From contig NZ_RJLC01000017.1 of the NCBI RefSeq assembly GCF_003999375.1, positions 372,001 through 436,000 on the forward strand: a stretch of DNA of 64,000 bases, given 5' to 3'. The notes under the pieces are model-generated. The model was not told the origin of the DNA. It ran no database searches and saw nothing but the letters and a program-made list of their open reading frames with translations. The translations under genes and the position numbers were made by a program. Shown in pieces: positions 1 through 10,056 of this stretch. Position 1 is the first letter of the stretch; each line of letters begins with the position of its first letter. This DNA comes from Pseudidiomarina mangrovi. GTDB taxonomy: Bacteria > Pseudomonadota > Gammaproteobacteria > Enterobacterales > Alteromonadaceae.

Positions 1-1414
1 TATCAAAACTTAGCTGACCACTGTAGATATAGCCGGTATCGCCTTCGGCACACGACACCGTGACCGCCTCACCTGCGTTAATTTTGCTGGTGGCATCACC
101 ACAACCAACTACCGCTGGGATACCAAGCTCGCGGGCAATAATAGCGGCGTGACAGGTGCGTCCACCGCGATTAGTAACAATGGCGGCGGCGCGTTTCATG
201 ATCGGTTCCCAGTCTGGGTCGGTCATATCAGTCACTAGCACATCACCAGACTGTACCCGATCCATTTCACTGATATCGTTCAATACCCGCGCTACACCGC
301 TACCGATCCGCTGCCCGATGGCGCGGCCTTCAGCTAAAATACTGCCTTTTTCCGCCAGGATATAGCGTTCTAAGGCTTGACCGCCTTTATTCGATTGCAC
401 CGTTTCGGGGCGCGCTTGCACAATATATAATTTGCCATCAATACCATCTTTGGCCCATTCAATATCCATTGGGCGCCCATAATGCTGCTCAATAATGACC
501 GCTTGTCGGGCCAGCGCTTGCACCTCAGCATCAGTAATCGAGAAAGTTTGGCTCTGCTGCGCTGGTACATCAACGATAACCGTTTGCTTACCATGCTCTT
601 CGGCATTGGAATAGATCATCTGGATCTTTTTACTACCCATATTGCGGCGCAATACCGCAGGACGACGGGCTTTTAAGGTCGGTTTATGCACATAGAATTC
701 GTCAGGGTTAACGGCGCCCTGTACCACCATCTCACCCAAGCCGAAGCTTGAGGTGATAAACACCACCTGATCAAAACCTGATTCGGTATCGATGGTGAAC
801 ATCACGCCTGATGCAGCAATATCGCTACGCACCATGCGTTGAATACCGGCCGATAACGCCACGCCACGATGGTCGTAGCCTTGGTGAACGCGATATGAAA
901 TAGCACGGTCATTAAATAATGATGCGAACACGTGCTTAATGGCTTCCATGATGTGCTCAATACCACGCACGTTCAGGAAAGTTTCTTGTTGCCCAGCAAA
1001 CGAAGCATCGGGCATATCTTCTGCGGTGGCCGAACTGCGCACGGCAAAGCTCACCTGTGCATTACCGCCACTGAGCTGCTGATACGCCGTGTGAATTGCT
1101 TGCTCAAGTGCTGGTTGGAACGGCGTTTCAATCACCCACTGGCGTATTTGTTTACCGGCTTCGCCAAGTGCTTTGATATCGTTGGTGTCGAGCTGGTCGA
1201 GAATGCCATGAATACGCTCATTCAAACCACTTTGCTCAAGAAACTCATTAAAGGCGTCAGCGGTGGTGGCAAAACCATTCGGAACAACAACGCCAGCACC
1301 AGCAAGATTACTAATCATTTCGCCCAAAGAAGCGTTCTTACCGCCCACTCGCGCGACATCGTTCATCCCTAACTGATCATACCAAAGTACGTAATCTTGC
1401 ACGTGATTCTGCAC
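1..1414 (-). CDS. ppsA: Phosphoenolpyruvate synthase, N-terminal 471 codons (cut by window edge)
   Basis: PEP synthase (pyruvate, water dikinase) makes PEP from pyruvate and ATP for gluconeogenesis. The gene runs off the left edge, so only about 471 of an expected ~790 residues are seen. The protein opens with a stretch matching E. coli PpsA ([20 protein letters not shown]), the ATP-grasp nucleotide-binding domain. The swivelling phosphohistidine domain is reached near the edge: the motif GGRTCHAAI holds the catalytic His at about residue 422. I chose the GTG at 1414-1412 because GAGGAA lies six bases upstream and the N-terminus then lines up with the family. It is divergent from ppsR, whose product controls this enzyme by reversible phosphorylation. 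Confidence 0.95.
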   Translation of the reverse strand, partial: MQNHVQDYVLWYDQLGMNDVARVGGKNASLGEMISNLAGAGVVVPNGFATTADAFNEFLEQSGLNERIHGILDQLDTNDIKALGEAGKQIRQWVIETPFQPALEQAIHTAYQQLSGGNAQVSFAVRSSATAEDMPDASFAGQQETFLNVRGIEHIMEAIKHVFASLFNDRAISYRVHQGYDHRGVALSAGIQRMVRSDIAASGVMFTIDTESGFDQVVFITSSFGLGEMVVQGAVNPDEFYVHKPTLKARRPAVLRRNMGSKKIQMIYSNAEEHGKQTVIVDVPAQQSQTFSITDAEVQALARQAVIIEQHYGRPMDIEWAKDGIDGKLYIVQARPETVQSNKGGQALERYILAEKGSILAEGRAIGQRIGSGVARVLNDISEMDRVQSGDVLVTDMTDPDWEPIMKRAAAIVTNRGGRTCHAAIIARELGIPAVVGCGDATSKINAGEAVTVSCAEGDTGYIYSGQLSFD

Positions 1415-1524
1415 ACTAAGTTCCTCGTTGTTATGGTCGGCAAGTGCCGCTAGACAGACTTTATTTTACACTGCTAGGCAGCACAAGTTAACATCATCTG
1501 GTAATTCATAACGGGATGATTTTT

Positions 1525-2349
1525 ATGCGCACGGTTTTTTATATCTCTGATGGTACTGCCCTAACCGCCGAAGCCTTCGGTCGCGCCATGTTGTCGATGT
1601 TTCCATTGAAAGTGGAACACAAAACTGTCGCCTTTGTCGATTGTCCGGAAAAGGCCGCCAAAGCTGTGCATGAAATTAACCAACGCTTCGCTCAAAGTGG
1701 CGAGCGACCGATTATTTTCCACACCTTTGTTAGCGTTGATATTAAGCGCATTATTACTGCCTCGGCTGGCAGCTGCTACGACTTTTTAGATTATTTCGTA
1801 GCACCAATAAGCAAAGAACTTGGTATTGCCGCACAACCGAAAACCCATCGCACCCATGGTATCGAGGAAAATGGCGTTAAAGAAAGCTACGATGTGCGTA
1901 TTGATGCGGTCAACTATTCATTGGCTAACGATGATGGCAGTAATGTAGCAGATTACGACCAAGCGGATATTATCTTGCTAGGTGTCTCGCGTACCGGTAA
2001 AACCCCGACCAGTCTCTACTTAGCTCTTCATTACGGCATTAAAGCGGCTAATTATCCGTTTACCGATGATGACAATTTCGAAAACTTGCAGCTGCCGAAA
2101 GTGCTTAAACCGCATCGCTATAAGTTGTTTGGCCTCACCTTAGAGCCACAACGGCTGCATGAAATCCGCTCGAAACGTCGCGAAGGCAGTAGCTATGCAT
2201 CCTACGCGCAATGCTTGTTTGAGCTTGGTGAAGTGGAAAAAATGTACCGCCGTGAAGCGATTCCATTTTTAGATTCGACGCGGTTTTCAGTGGAAGAAAT
2301 TGCCGCTAAGATATTGGCCGAAACCAATATCGAGCGGCATAGATTCTAG
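1525..2349 (+). CDS. ppsR: PEP synthase regulatory protein (bifunctional kinase/pyrophosphorylase)
   Basis: DUF299/PpsR family. The enzyme inactivates PEP synthase by ADP-dependent phosphorylation of a Thr next to the catalytic His, and reactivates it by phosphate-dependent removal. The N-terminus [13 protein letters not shown] is diagnostic, and the P-loop GVSRTGKT lies near residues 153-160. An in-frame ATG at 1516 would add three residues, but the GGGAT at 1513-1517 is better placed for the ATG at 1525, so I use the latter (274 aa). The gene sits head to head with ppsA across about 110 bp that must hold both promoters, and it converges on the DUF1338 gene. Confidence 0.93.
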   Translation: MRTVFYISDGTALTAEAFGRAMLSMFPLKVEHKTVAFVDCPEKAAKAVHEINQRFAQSGERPIIFHTFVSVDIKRIITASAGSCYDFLDYFVAPISKELGIAAQPKTHRTHGIEENGVKESYDVRIDAVNYSLANDDGSNVADYDQADIILLGVSRTGKTPTSLYLALHYGIKAANYPFTDDDNFENLQLPKVLKPHRYKLFGLTLEPQRLHEIRSKRREGSSYASYAQCLFELGEVEKMYRREAIPFLDSTRFSVEEIAAKILAETNIERHRF

Positions 2350-2366
2350 CCACAGCAACAGAACTG

Positions 2367-3167
2367 TTAGCCGCGGACGTTGGTACTCTCGAAGATTTTA
2401 TCGGCTGAAGCGGCCACAAACCCAGTGTAAAGTTGATTCGGCGCAATTTCGTAGCGCTTAGCGAATTCATAAAAGCAACTCGGGATCACTTTTTCCATAT
2501 CACTGAAACGCACTGGCATATGATCCGCCATGGTCGACGACTGCTCTAAAAACACCTCGGCCGAGCCCTTAATTTCGCCACCTACAGCATTTAGTCGAAA
2601 GCCCGATTGCTTGAGCGTTTCATTCACTTGTTGCAGTGAGTCAAAATCGGTTAACTCGTTGACGTTCACAGTAAAGTGATTGGCACGGAAGCCAAACGCG
2701 GCAACCCAAGCTGCGTATTCACTCTCAGCCAACAACTGCTCATAGTCCTGGCTACTGATTTGCCAATGGGTACCCGAGTATAAGAATTTGGCTTGTTGCA
2801 CCGCTGCTGGGTCAATCTGCGCCACTAGCTGCTGCACCATACGCTGCAGTTGCGGTGAAAACTGCTCCACCAGAAGCTCACTGATAAAAATCTTTGGCAA
2901 GCGCGGATCGCTGTGCTCATAGTGTTTGGCAACCAATTTCTTCGCCTCGAAGTGATAGTCTTGCTTGGCTTCATAGCCCATCGCTTCGAAATGTGCTGCT
3001 AAATGTTGTAGCCGCACTGGCGCCAGATTAAAGGTACGAAATGCCACATGATCATTAATAATGACATGACCTTTACCGAGAACCTCATGGACCTTAGCGG
3101 CTGATGGCGTCAACTGAATATAGTCGTTCCATAACTGACTAAAAAATTCTTCCACATGCTGTGACAT
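2367..3167 (-). CDS. DUF1338 family protein (2-oxoadipate dioxygenase/decarboxylase-like)
   Basis: A short (266 aa) DUF1338 protein. The family includes HglS/YdcJ, a metal-dependent 2-oxoadipate dioxygenase/decarboxylase with a vicinal-oxygen-chelate fold. The expected metal triad seems present: His40 in DHVAFRTFN, His164 in NHFTVNVNE and Glu208 in AEVFLEQSS. Characterised members are much longer, about 450 aa, so this is the compact form and its substrate is unknown. It lies 26 bp downstream of the DAHP synthase gene on the same strand (the synthase stop is at 3194), so the two are probably cotranscribed. Family assignment is firm; activity is inferred. Confidence 0.8.
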   Translation of the reverse strand: MSQHVEEFFSQLWNDYIQLTPSAAKVHEVLGKGHVIINDHVAFRTFNLAPVRLQHLAAHFEAMGYEAKQDYHFEAKKLVAKHYEHSDPRLPKIFISELLVEQFSPQLQRMVQQLVAQIDPAAVQQAKFLYSGTHWQISSQDYEQLLAESEYAAWVAAFGFRANHFTVNVNELTDFDSLQQVNETLKQSGFRLNAVGGEIKGSAEVFLEQSSTMADHMPVRFSDMEKVIPSCFYEFAKRYEIAPNQLYTGFVAASADKIFESTNVRG

Positions 3168-3193
3168 AGACTACTACAACCTCACAATGTCGA

Positions 3194-4552
3194 TTATCCG
3201 CGCCCCTGACGGGCGTCGCGAAGTGATTCTGCAACCAAGAAAGCCAGTTCTAACACTTGATCAGCATTTAACCGTGGATCGCACTGAGTGCGATAACGCT
3301 GGGTTAGGTCCTGTTCGGCGATTTGGTATGCACCACCCGTACATTCGGTGACGTCATCACCCGTCATTTCTAAATGCACACCACCTGCATAAGTACCCTC
3401 AGCTTGATGGACCGCAAAGAACTGACGTAATTCATGATGAATAGCATCGAAGTCACGGGTTTTTAAGCCATTTTCTGCCTTTACTGTGTTGCCATGCATG
3501 GGGTCGCTCGACCACACCACATGTCGACCTTCAGCTTTAACTCGCCGCACCAGTGACGGCAGTGCCTCGGCCACAGTATTCACCCCCATCCGTGCAATTA
3601 ACGTCACGCGCCCTGCTTCGTTGGCCGGGTTCAGCACATCAAGCAAGCGAATGACATCATCAGGCTGGGTGGTGGGGCCTATTTTAACACCGATCGGGTT
3701 GTTGATGCCACGCATAAACTCAACGTGAGCATGGTCTAGCTGCCTAGTGCGTTCACCAATCCAGACCATGTGCGCGGAACAATCGTACGGCAATCCAGTC
3801 AGCGTATCGGTGCGTGTTAATGCTTCTTCGTAGGGCAGCAGCAAGGCTTCATGCGAAGTGAATAATTGTGTTTCATGAATGGTGGCATTAGTGTCAGCAG
3901 TGATCCCCAACACTTCCATAAACCGCAACGCCGACTGAATCTGTTCAGCGACTTGAAGATATTTATCTTTCAATGGGTTAGCTGCAACAAAGCTCATATT
4001 CCATTTATTAACTTTGTGCAAATCAGCCAGACCGCCTTGGGCAAATGCACGCAACAAGTTCAGCGTTGCCGCGGAATGATGATAGGCCTGAATCATGCGC
4101 TGTGGATCGGGAGTTCGCGCCTGTTCGTTAAAATCGATGCCATTGATAATATCACCGCGATAAATAGGTAATGACACCCCATCGACCGTTTCTAGCGCGG
4201 TTGAACGCGGCTTGGCATATTGCCCCGCCATACGCGCTACCTTGGTCACCGGGCAAGAACCTGCAAAAGTAAGGACAATCGCCATTTGCAGAATGACCTT
4301 GAAGGTATCGCGGATTTTCGGCGCATTAAAATCGCGGAACGATTCAGCACAATCACCACCTTGTAGCAAAAATCCTTTGCCTTGGCTGACCCGCGCCAAA
4401 TTAGCTCGCAGCGCACGAATTTCCTCAGCAAACACCAACGGTGGAAACTGTTTCAGTTGTGCCTCAACGGCTTGCAATTGCTCAGCCGATGGATAATCCG
4501 GTTGTTGCTGAATTGGCTTCTCCCGCCAGCTTCGTGCGCTCCACGCAGTCAT
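3194..4552 (-). CDS. Class II 3-deoxy-7-phosphoheptulonate (DAHP) synthase
   Basis: Condenses PEP with erythrose 4-phosphate, the first step of the shikimate pathway. The 452-aa protein is the plant/Pseudomonas/Mycobacterium class II type, not the E. coli AroFGH type: the opening [14 protein letters not shown], then [22 protein letters not shown] and the late KPHSP-like region [10 protein letters not shown] are typical. No separate regulatory domain is obvious. It lies 9 bp after htpX and just before the DUF1338 gene, so htpX, this gene and the DUF1338 gene may form one transcript. The nearby ppsA/ppsR pair makes its substrate PEP. Confidence 0.93.
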   Translation of the reverse strand: MTAWSARSWREKPIQQQPDYPSAEQLQAVEAQLKQFPPLVFAEEIRALRANLARVSQGKGFLLQGGDCAESFRDFNAPKIRDTFKVILQMAIVLTFAGSCPVTKVARMAGQYAKPRSTALETVDGVSLPIYRGDIINGIDFNEQARTPDPQRMIQAYHHSAATLNLLRAFAQGGLADLHKVNKWNMSFVAANPLKDKYLQVAEQIQSALRFMEVLGITADTNATIHETQLFTSHEALLLPYEEALTRTDTLTGLPYDCSAHMVWIGERTRQLDHAHVEFMRGINNPIGVKIGPTTQPDDVIRLLDVLNPANEAGRVTLIARMGVNTVAEALPSLVRRVKAEGRHVVWSSDPMHGNTVKAENGLKTRDFDAIHHELRQFFAVHQAEGTYAGGVHLEMTGDDVTECTGGAYQIAEQDLTQRYRTQCDPRLNADQVLELAFLVAESLRDARQGRG

Positions 4553-4561
4553 GAATACCTC

Positions 4562-5434
4562 TTAACGTTGTTGTAATGCAGCGATTCGCTCAGCCAACGG
4601 CGGATGGCTCATAAAAAGCCGGCTGAATGAGCGTTTGCTCTGAATACCAAAGGCCATCATTGAGCCTTCTAACTGTGAATCTTGAGCGCCTTGCAGACGT
4701 TTCAATGCCGCGATCATCTTATGCGAACCAGCTAATTTTGCCGCTCCAGCATCAGCACGGAACTCACGCTGGCGCGAGAACCAAAACACAATCATGCTGG
4801 CAACAATACCAAACACCAACTCTAGCACCATAACGATACCAAAGTAGGCAAAGGTTCCTAACCCTTGGCCACTATTCGAATTGCTGCGGGTAGCGTTATC
4901 AATCAGCGATGCAATCACGCGGGCAAAGAATATCACGAAGGTGTTCACTACTCCTTGAATTAAGGTCAAGGTCACCATGTCACCGTTGGCAATGTGACTG
5001 ACTTCGTGGGCTAACACGGCTTCCACTTCGTCTTCATTCATACTGCGCATCAGGCCTGTTGATACCGCCACCAACGAGCTTGATTTGCTCGCCCCAGTGG
5101 CAAAGGCATTCGGCTCTGGCGAGTCGTAAATAGCGACTTCAGGCATTGGAATACCGGCTTGCCGAGCTTGGCGTTCAACGGTATTCAGCAGCCACGCCTC
5201 GGTGCTGTTACGCGGTCGCGTGATCACCTGCGCGCCAGTAGAGCGTTTCGCCATCCAACGTGATAACAATAGCGAGATAAATGAACCACCGAAGCCAAAA
5301 ACTGCGGCGAAAATTAATAAACCCATGTAACCGGAGGTATCAACGCCAAGCGCTGGCATCACCACCGACATGACAATACTTAACACCAAAATGATAGCTA
5401 AGTTTGTGGCTAAAAATAATGCAACCCGCAACAT
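4562..5434 (-). CDS. htpX: Membrane zinc metalloprotease HtpX
   Basis: M48B inner-membrane endopeptidase that works with FtsH in membrane protein quality control. The N-terminus [17 protein letters not shown] forms the first membrane segment and a second hydrophobic helix follows. The zinc motif HEVSH is near residue 140, with two further hydrophobic segments after it. The open frame can be extended to a TTG at 5452, but the ATG at 5434 matches E. coli HtpX exactly in position and has GAGAGG upstream, giving 290 aa. In E. coli htpX is induced by the Cpx envelope-stress response; I did not identify a CpxR site here. Confidence 0.94.
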   Translation of the reverse strand: MLRVALFLATNLAIILVLSIVMSVVMPALGVDTSGYMGLLIFAAVFGFGGSFISLLLSRWMAKRSTGAQVITRPRNSTEAWLLNTVERQARQAGIPMPEVAIYDSPEPNAFATGASKSSSLVAVSTGLMRSMNEDEVEAVLAHEVSHIANGDMVTLTLIQGVVNTFVIFFARVIASLIDNATRSNSNSGQGLGTFAYFGIVMVLELVFGIVASMIVFWFSRQREFRADAGAAKLAGSHKMIAALKRLQGAQDSQLEGSMMAFGIQSKRSFSRLFMSHPPLAERIAALQQR

Positions 5435-5589
5435 ACAACATCTACCTCTCAATGATAACCACGGATACCCTACATAAGATGCGGACTATAGCCGCACAAA
5501 TCAAGTCTTTAGCACTGCAAAAAGCGTTAAAATCTGTTAGTTTAGCAGCTTCAGCAACTCCCAATTTATTCAACACAGGATAGTTATCA

Positions 5590-6303
5590 GTGACCACCCG
5601 TAAATTACTCTTGATTAGCAGTTCTCGAGCCGCTAATAGTGGCTATTTGCAGCCTGCTTTAACGCTTCTTCAAGCGCATTTTGGAGCCGGCGAGGTACTG
5701 TTTATTCCCTACGCTGGCGTGAGTATTGATTACGACACCTATTGTGACATGGTGGCAACGGCTCTGGCCCCAGTCGGCATCAGCATTCGCGGAATTCATA
5801 CCTATGCCGACCCAGTGCAGGCAGTGCAACAAGCACGCGCTATTGCGGTGGGAGGTGGCAACACCTTTCGACTGTTACAGCAACTCTATCAACACCAATT
5901 GCTCGAACCGATTCGCGCCGCTGTAGCGCGCGGAATTCCGTATGCGGGTTGGAGCGCTGGGGCTAATATTGCTGGCTTGAGTATTCGCACCACGAACGAT
6001 ATGCCAATTATTGAGCCACCAAGTTTCACCGCCCTTGAATTAGTGCCCTTTCAATTAAACCCACACTATAGCGACTATCAGCCACCAGGTTTTCATGGCG
6101 AAAGCCGTGATCAACGCCTCGGTGAATTTATGCAATTACACCCAGACACTCCTATTTTAGCTATACGTGAAGGCACTGCCTTAGCGATCAATAATGAGCA
6201 GATGCAGCTGGTCGGTGATAGCGATGGCTATGTGTTTATCGGCGGACAAAAGCAGCCACTCTTGGTGAATCAATCCTGTAGTAATTGGCTAATATCTAAG
6301 TAA
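5590..6303 (+). CDS. pepE: Alpha-aspartyl dipeptidase (peptidase E)
   Basis: Family S51 serine peptidase that cleaves N-terminal Asp-X dipeptides in the cytoplasm. The nucleophile elbow GWSAGAN has Ser122, preceded by the typical AIAVGGGNTFRLL loop; NPHYSDY carries the conserved His. Length (237 aa) is close to Salmonella PepE. Translation starts at a GTG at 5590, with AGGA nine bases upstream and no better ATG. Its last 34 bases overlap the 3' end of bioD on the other strand, so the two converging genes share coding DNA. Confidence 0.92.
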   Translation: MTTRKLLLISSSRAANSGYLQPALTLLQAHFGAGEVLFIPYAGVSIDYDTYCDMVATALAPVGISIRGIHTYADPVQAVQQARAIAVGGGNTFRLLQQLYQHQLLEPIRAAVARGIPYAGWSAGANIAGLSIRTTNDMPIIEPPSFTALELVPFQLNPHYSDYQPPGFHGESRDQRLGEFMQLHPDTPILAIREGTALAINNEQMQLVGDSDGYVFIGGQKQPLLVNQSCSNWLISK

Positions 6304-6953
6304 GTGACCATGCCCTGCTGCCAGTCAACGCGGTGGGGCAATATACCCAAACATGGTGCTGCTATGCGAGCCTTCAATAAGGCGATATTTTCAGCTTGAT
6401 ACGGCATCGGCTCTGCGGCTAATTGATTGCCAACCCAGCCTTTTAAGCGCAAACCGCGACGCTCAATATCAGCGACCGTCAACAGCGCATGGTTCAAACA
6501 CCCCAACTTCAGCCCCACCACCAGCACTACCGGAAGCTGTAATTGTTCAATCACATCAGCCAGGGTTTGCTCAGTATTGAGCGGTAACAACCAGCCGCCA
6601 GCGCCTTCGATGACTAACCAGTCGGCTGATAGCTGCTGGAGTTGTTGCAGTGCATCAGCAATTGGCGCAGCTTGCAGCGGTTTTCCAACCTGCTCGGCGG
6701 CAATATGCGGCGCAATGGGTGGCGCAAAACAGAATGGATTGACCTGGTCATAAGGCTGCTGTGCGCCTGCGGCTTGTTGTAATAACAGAGCGTCGCTATT
6801 GCGCAAACCCTGCGCGGTTGCCTCAGCACCAGCGGCTATAGGTTTACTAGCTAACACGCGAAATCCGCGCTGATAAAGCCCCTGTAGCAATGCTACAGCG
6901 CTCACCGTTTTACCAGCATCGGTATCTGTACCTGTAACAAAAAGGCAATTCAT
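6270..6953 (-). CDS. bioD: ATP-dependent dethiobiotin synthetase
   Basis: Converts 7,8-diaminopelargonic acid, CO2 and ATP to dethiobiotin, the penultimate step of biotin synthesis. The P-loop appears at the N-terminus as FVTGTDTDAGKT, with VIEGAGGWLLP further on. The ATG at 6953-6951 overlaps the bioC stop as ATGA, and this start aligns with E. coli BioD; the longer open frame reaching 7013 lies inside bioC. It is the last gene of the bioBFCD operon and overlaps the end of pepE on the other strand. Confidence 0.94.
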   Translation of the reverse strand: MNCLFVTGTDTDAGKTVSAVALLQGLYQRGFRVLASKPIAAGAEATAQGLRNSDALLLQQAAGAQQPYDQVNPFCFAPPIAPHIAAEQVGKPLQAAPIADALQQLQQLSADWLVIEGAGGWLLPLNTEQTLADVIEQLQLPVVLVVGLKLGCLNHALLTVADIERRGLRLKGWVGNQLAAEPMPYQAENIALLKARIAAPCLGILPHRVDWQQGMVTYLDISQLLQD

Positions 6954-7753
6954 ATTAACTTTTCCGCTGAGTTTGAATTGATTTTTTGCCCATAAATCAG
7001 TGCGATATTCCAATTTAATTGCAGCAGGCCACGGTCATCTCGATAGTTTTCCATGCGCCGCGTTAAGGCCTGCCAACGTGCTTTGCCGAAATATCCGGAG
7101 CTACGATCAGCGGTGTAATTCGCCCCAATGCCTTTGATGTCTGCCAGCATGTCAGACAATGATGGATAACTGATTCGATACTGCTGTACTTCAACGCGCC
7201 AGGTTATCCCCTCAACTTCAGCTAATTGTTGCTGGAGCTGCTGCTGGGTCAGTAAACGATTGTGATGAGATTGCCCATCGAGCTGTTGCATAGCGCTCAT
7301 CAGCGGCTCCATAGAGCCCGCCAGTACTGTGCTAAATAGCAGCTGCCCACGCGGTTGTAGCGCGCTGACGCATTGTTGCAAACTTGCACTGAGGCGATTA
7401 CACCATTGCAATGCTAAATTGGCGAAGATCACTGCCACACTCTGATGTTGTAATGGCAATTGCTCGGCGTCAGCCAATAGCCATTGCAACTGCGGCTGAC
7501 AATGTTGCGCTTGGGCTAACATACCGGCCGCCAAATCAATACCGAGGTAGGTTTGCGTATACTGTGCTAATTCAGCGCTATGACTGGCTGGACCGCAACC
7601 AATATCGACCAAGCTATCGCAATGCTGCGGTAAGCTAGCCATCAGAGCTTTGCCAGTTAAACGCTGTAACTGATCATGCTGGGCATAGCTGCCCGCAGCC
7701 CGACTAAATTGCTGCGCCACGCGCTGCTTGTCATAGGCTAACTGGGTCATCAC
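6950..7753 (-). CDS. bioC: Malonyl-ACP O-methyltransferase
   Basis: SAM-dependent methyltransferase that caps malonyl-ACP so that fatty acid synthesis can build the pimeloyl chain of biotin. Motif I reads LVDIGCGPASHS, and the LGIDLAAGMLAQA segment follows, both usual for BioC. The protein has 267 aa. It overlaps bioF by 23 bp upstream and bioD by 4 bp downstream, so translation in the operon is probably coupled. No bioH, the usual demethylating partner, is in this window. Confidence 0.92.
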   Translation of the reverse strand: MMTQLAYDKQRVAQQFSRAAGSYAQHDQLQRLTGKALMASLPQHCDSLVDIGCGPASHSAELAQYTQTYLGIDLAAGMLAQAQHCQPQLQWLLADAEQLPLQHQSVAVIFANLALQWCNRLSASLQQCVSALQPRGQLLFSTVLAGSMEPLMSAMQQLDGQSHHNRLLTQQQLQQQLAEVEGITWRVEVQQYRISYPSLSDMLADIKGIGANYTADRSSGYFGKARWQALTRRMENYRDDRGLLQLNWNIALIYGQKINSNSAEKLI

Positions 7754-8879
7754 TCACCTGCTCTAGCGCTGCGGCAATAGCCAACACCAGCTGCTGAATC
7801 TGGGCGGGCTGATGCCGTGCGGAAATCACTATGCGCAGGCGCGACTGCCCAGCGGCAACGGTTGGTGGCCGCATAGCACGACAATCAATACCCTGCTCGC
7901 GCAGCTGCTCACTCAGCCGCAAGGCCCGTGACTCCGCACCTAAAATCAACGTCTGAATGGCCGCCGGTTGCCGGGTAATGGGTAATCCATAGCGCAGACA
8001 TAAGTCATGGAATTGCTGAATATTATGTTGCAAGGTATCGCGTAATCGTTGCCCTTCTGCGCTCTGAATAATACTCAATGCGGCGTTAATCGCCTGTGCT
8101 TGCGCGGCCGCAAAGGCGGTTGAATACACCAGCTCACGGCTAAAATTATGCAGATACTCGGCAACTTCCTGCCGACAGGCAATGGCAGCGCCACCCACCC
8201 CAAAGGCTTTACCGAAAGTAATCGTCAGATAATCCACCTCGGTGGCGCTATATTGGGCCGCACAACTGCGGCCATCTGCACCGAGTAGACCAATGCCATG
8301 GGCATCATCGACTAAAATATCAGCAGCCGGGCAGGCCTCGCGCAATTGCGCTACCGGGGCCTGATCGCCATCCATGCTGAACACACTTTCGGTGACTAAC
8401 AAGGTCTGTGCTTGCTGTGCGGCGAACTGGCCTGCAGCATGCACATCGTTATGGCTAAAACGCCGCCAACGACTGCCACTGGCTTGCGCGCCATCGAGCA
8501 ATGAGGCGTGCGCCAAGCGGTCTAACAACACCTGTTGATAATGTCGCCCAATAGTACTCAGCAGGCTATGATTGGCAGCAAAGCCGCTATTAAACAGCAC
8601 CACCGCTTCGCGCCCCAGCCATTCTGCCAAGCGCTCACTCAAATAGCGATGTGGCCGCTGATATCCATTCACCAGTGGCGATGCACCGCTGCCTGCGCCG
8701 TAGTCACGCACGCCGTCGCAATACGCCTTGAGCACTTGCGCATGGCGACGTAAACCAAGATAGTCATTGCTGCTAAAGTCCAGCAGCTGATCATCGTGGC
8801 AACTCACGTGGCGCCATTGCTGCAGCTGCTGACGTTGCTGCCGCGCTTGCTGCAACGCCTGTTGGAGCTGTACGTGCAT
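7731..8879 (-). CDS. bioF: 8-amino-7-oxononanoate synthase
   Basis: PLP enzyme of the alpha-oxoamine synthase family; it joins pimeloyl-ACP and alanine to give 8-amino-7-oxononanoate (KAPA). Visible family marks are DFSSNDYLGL near the N-terminus, GSGASPLVNGY, the DDAHGIGLLG Asp and the PLP lysine in TITFGKAFGVGG. The N-terminal 25 residues are very rich in Gln (LQQALQQARQQRQQLQQW). The gene starts 4 bp after the bioB stop and overlaps bioC. Confidence 0.94.
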   Translation of the reverse strand: MHVQLQQALQQARQQRQQLQQWRHVSCHDDQLLDFSSNDYLGLRRHAQVLKAYCDGVRDYGAGSGASPLVNGYQRPHRYLSERLAEWLGREAVVLFNSGFAANHSLLSTIGRHYQQVLLDRLAHASLLDGAQASGSRWRRFSHNDVHAAGQFAAQQAQTLLVTESVFSMDGDQAPVAQLREACPAADILVDDAHGIGLLGADGRSCAAQYSATEVDYLTITFGKAFGVGGAAIACRQEVAEYLHNFSRELVYSTAFAAAQAQAINAALSIIQSAEGQRLRDTLQHNIQQFHDLCLRYGLPITRQPAAIQTLILGAESRALRLSEQLREQGIDCRAMRPPTVAAGQSRLRIVISARHQPAQIQQLVLAIAAALEQVSDDPVSL

Positions 8880-8883
8880 GGTC

Positions 8884-9924
8884 TCAGCTCACTTCATAGT
8901 AGCGCGGCTGTTGCTGCTCACTGAGGTCATCGGCAATCACCGCTTGATGCACTTCATCGCTGTAATCTTCATGTGGCATCGGTTCGATACCCAGCTTGGT
9001 GAACAGCTGCTGGTCTTTACTGGCGGCAGGATTTGCCGTAGTTAATAAGCGCTCGCCGTAAAAGATCGAGTTCGCACCGGCTAAAAAGCACAATGCTTGC
9101 ATTTGCTCATTCATCATTTCGCGCCCAGCCGACAGCCGCACCATTGATTTCGGCATTAAAATGCGGGCGATGGCGATGGTACGAATAAATTCAAAGGCAT
9201 CGAGGTCATCAAGCTGTTCGAACGGGGTGCCGGCCACTTTAACCAGCATATTCACCGGCACACTTTCCGGATGCTGTGGCAAGTTAGCAAGCTGCTGCAG
9301 TAATCCAGCGCGGTCACGCCGGCTCTCTCCCATACCAACAATACCGCCAGCACAGACTTTCAAGCCGGCATCACGGACATTTTGTAGCGTCGTTAGGCGA
9401 TCTTGATAAGTACGTGTGGTAATGATTTCACCGTAAAATTCTGGTGACGTATCGAGGTTATGGTTGTAGTAGTCCAAGCCAGCTTCACGCAGCGCCATAG
9501 CTTGCAATGGCGTTAGCATACCTAAGGTCATACAGGTTTCTAAGCCAAGCTGTTTCACCCCTTTGATCATGTCGATCAGATAGGGCATATCGCGATCTTT
9601 GGGGTTACGCCACGCTGCCCCCATGCAGAAGCGACTGGCACCTTGCTGTTTCGCCGCTGCTGCTTCAGCCAGCACTTTTTCCACCGCCAGCAGCCGTTCG
9701 CGCTCCAAGCCGGTATCATAATGCGCACTTTGCGGGCAATATTTACAATCTTCTGGACAAGCACCGGTTTTAATCGAAAGCAGCGTGCTCACCTGAACCT
9801 GATTGGCCGAAAAATGCTGCCGATGCACCTGCTGAGCGGTAAATAATAAATCGTTAAACGGTTGCGCAAAGAGTGCTTCAATAGCGTCAATTGTCCAATC
9901 GTGACGAATTTGTGCTTGAGTCAT
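8884..9924 (-). CDS. bioB: Biotin synthase
   Basis: Radical-SAM enzyme that inserts sulfur into dethiobiotin to form biotin. The [4Fe-4S] motif is CPEDCKYC (CxxxCxxC), followed by the [13 protein letters not shown] segment and the RLSAGR motif with the Arg ligand of the auxiliary cluster. At 346 aa it has the usual length. It is the first gene of bioBFCD. AGGA lies about eight bases before the ATG, and a strong -35 (TTGACA) lies upstream in the bioB-bioA intergenic region. Confidence 0.96.
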   Translation of the reverse strand: MTQAQIRHDWTIDAIEALFAQPFNDLLFTAQQVHRQHFSANQVQVSTLLSIKTGACPEDCKYCPQSAHYDTGLERERLLAVEKVLAEAAAAKQQGASRFCMGAAWRNPKDRDMPYLIDMIKGVKQLGLETCMTLGMLTPLQAMALREAGLDYYNHNLDTSPEFYGEIITTRTYQDRLTTLQNVRDAGLKVCAGGIVGMGESRRDRAGLLQQLANLPQHPESVPVNMLVKVAGTPFEQLDDLDAFEFIRTIAIARILMPKSMVRLSAGREMMNEQMQALCFLAGANSIFYGERLLTTANPAASKDQQLFTKLGIEPMPHEDYSDEVHQAVIADDLSEQQQPRYYEVS

Positions 9925-9961
9925 TATAAGGTCCTAACAGTGACACGGATTATGCTCGACT

Positions 9962-9989
9962 AGACTAAAGCGATTCCGTACACTGTCAA
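9962..9989 (-). promoter_or_regulatory. Candidate bioB promoter
   Basis: Read on the minus strand, TTGACA (9989-9984) is a perfect -35. After a 16-base spacer TAGTCT (9967-9962) is a fair -10. A start of transcription near 9955 would leave a leader of about 30 bases before the bioB ATG at 9924. Inferred from consensus only. Confidence 0.5.
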
Positions 9990-10003
9990 CTTTATTAACG
10001 TCA

Positions 10004-10028
10004 AAATAATAACGATTGGTTATTATTT
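10004..10028. promoter_or_regulatory. Inverted repeat between bioB and bioA, possible BirA operator
   Basis: AAATAATAAC (10004-10013) and GTTATTATTT (10019-10028) are perfect 10-base inverted repeats around GATTG. They lie between the divergent bioB and bioA genes, where BirA binds in E. coli. The right arm contains TATTAT, a possible -10 for bioA. The spacing is much shorter than the classical BirA site, which has two half-sites about 15 bases apart, so the assignment rests on position. The repeat is seen; the regulator is inferred. Confidence 0.35.
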
Positions 10029-10056
10029 AATCAATTTAGGCCGGTTAACTGACTTT

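Noticed and set aside
932-1372. 146-aa plus-strand frame
   Set aside because: It is antisense to ppsA, whose family signature covers this DNA in the other strand; no SD or family likeness.
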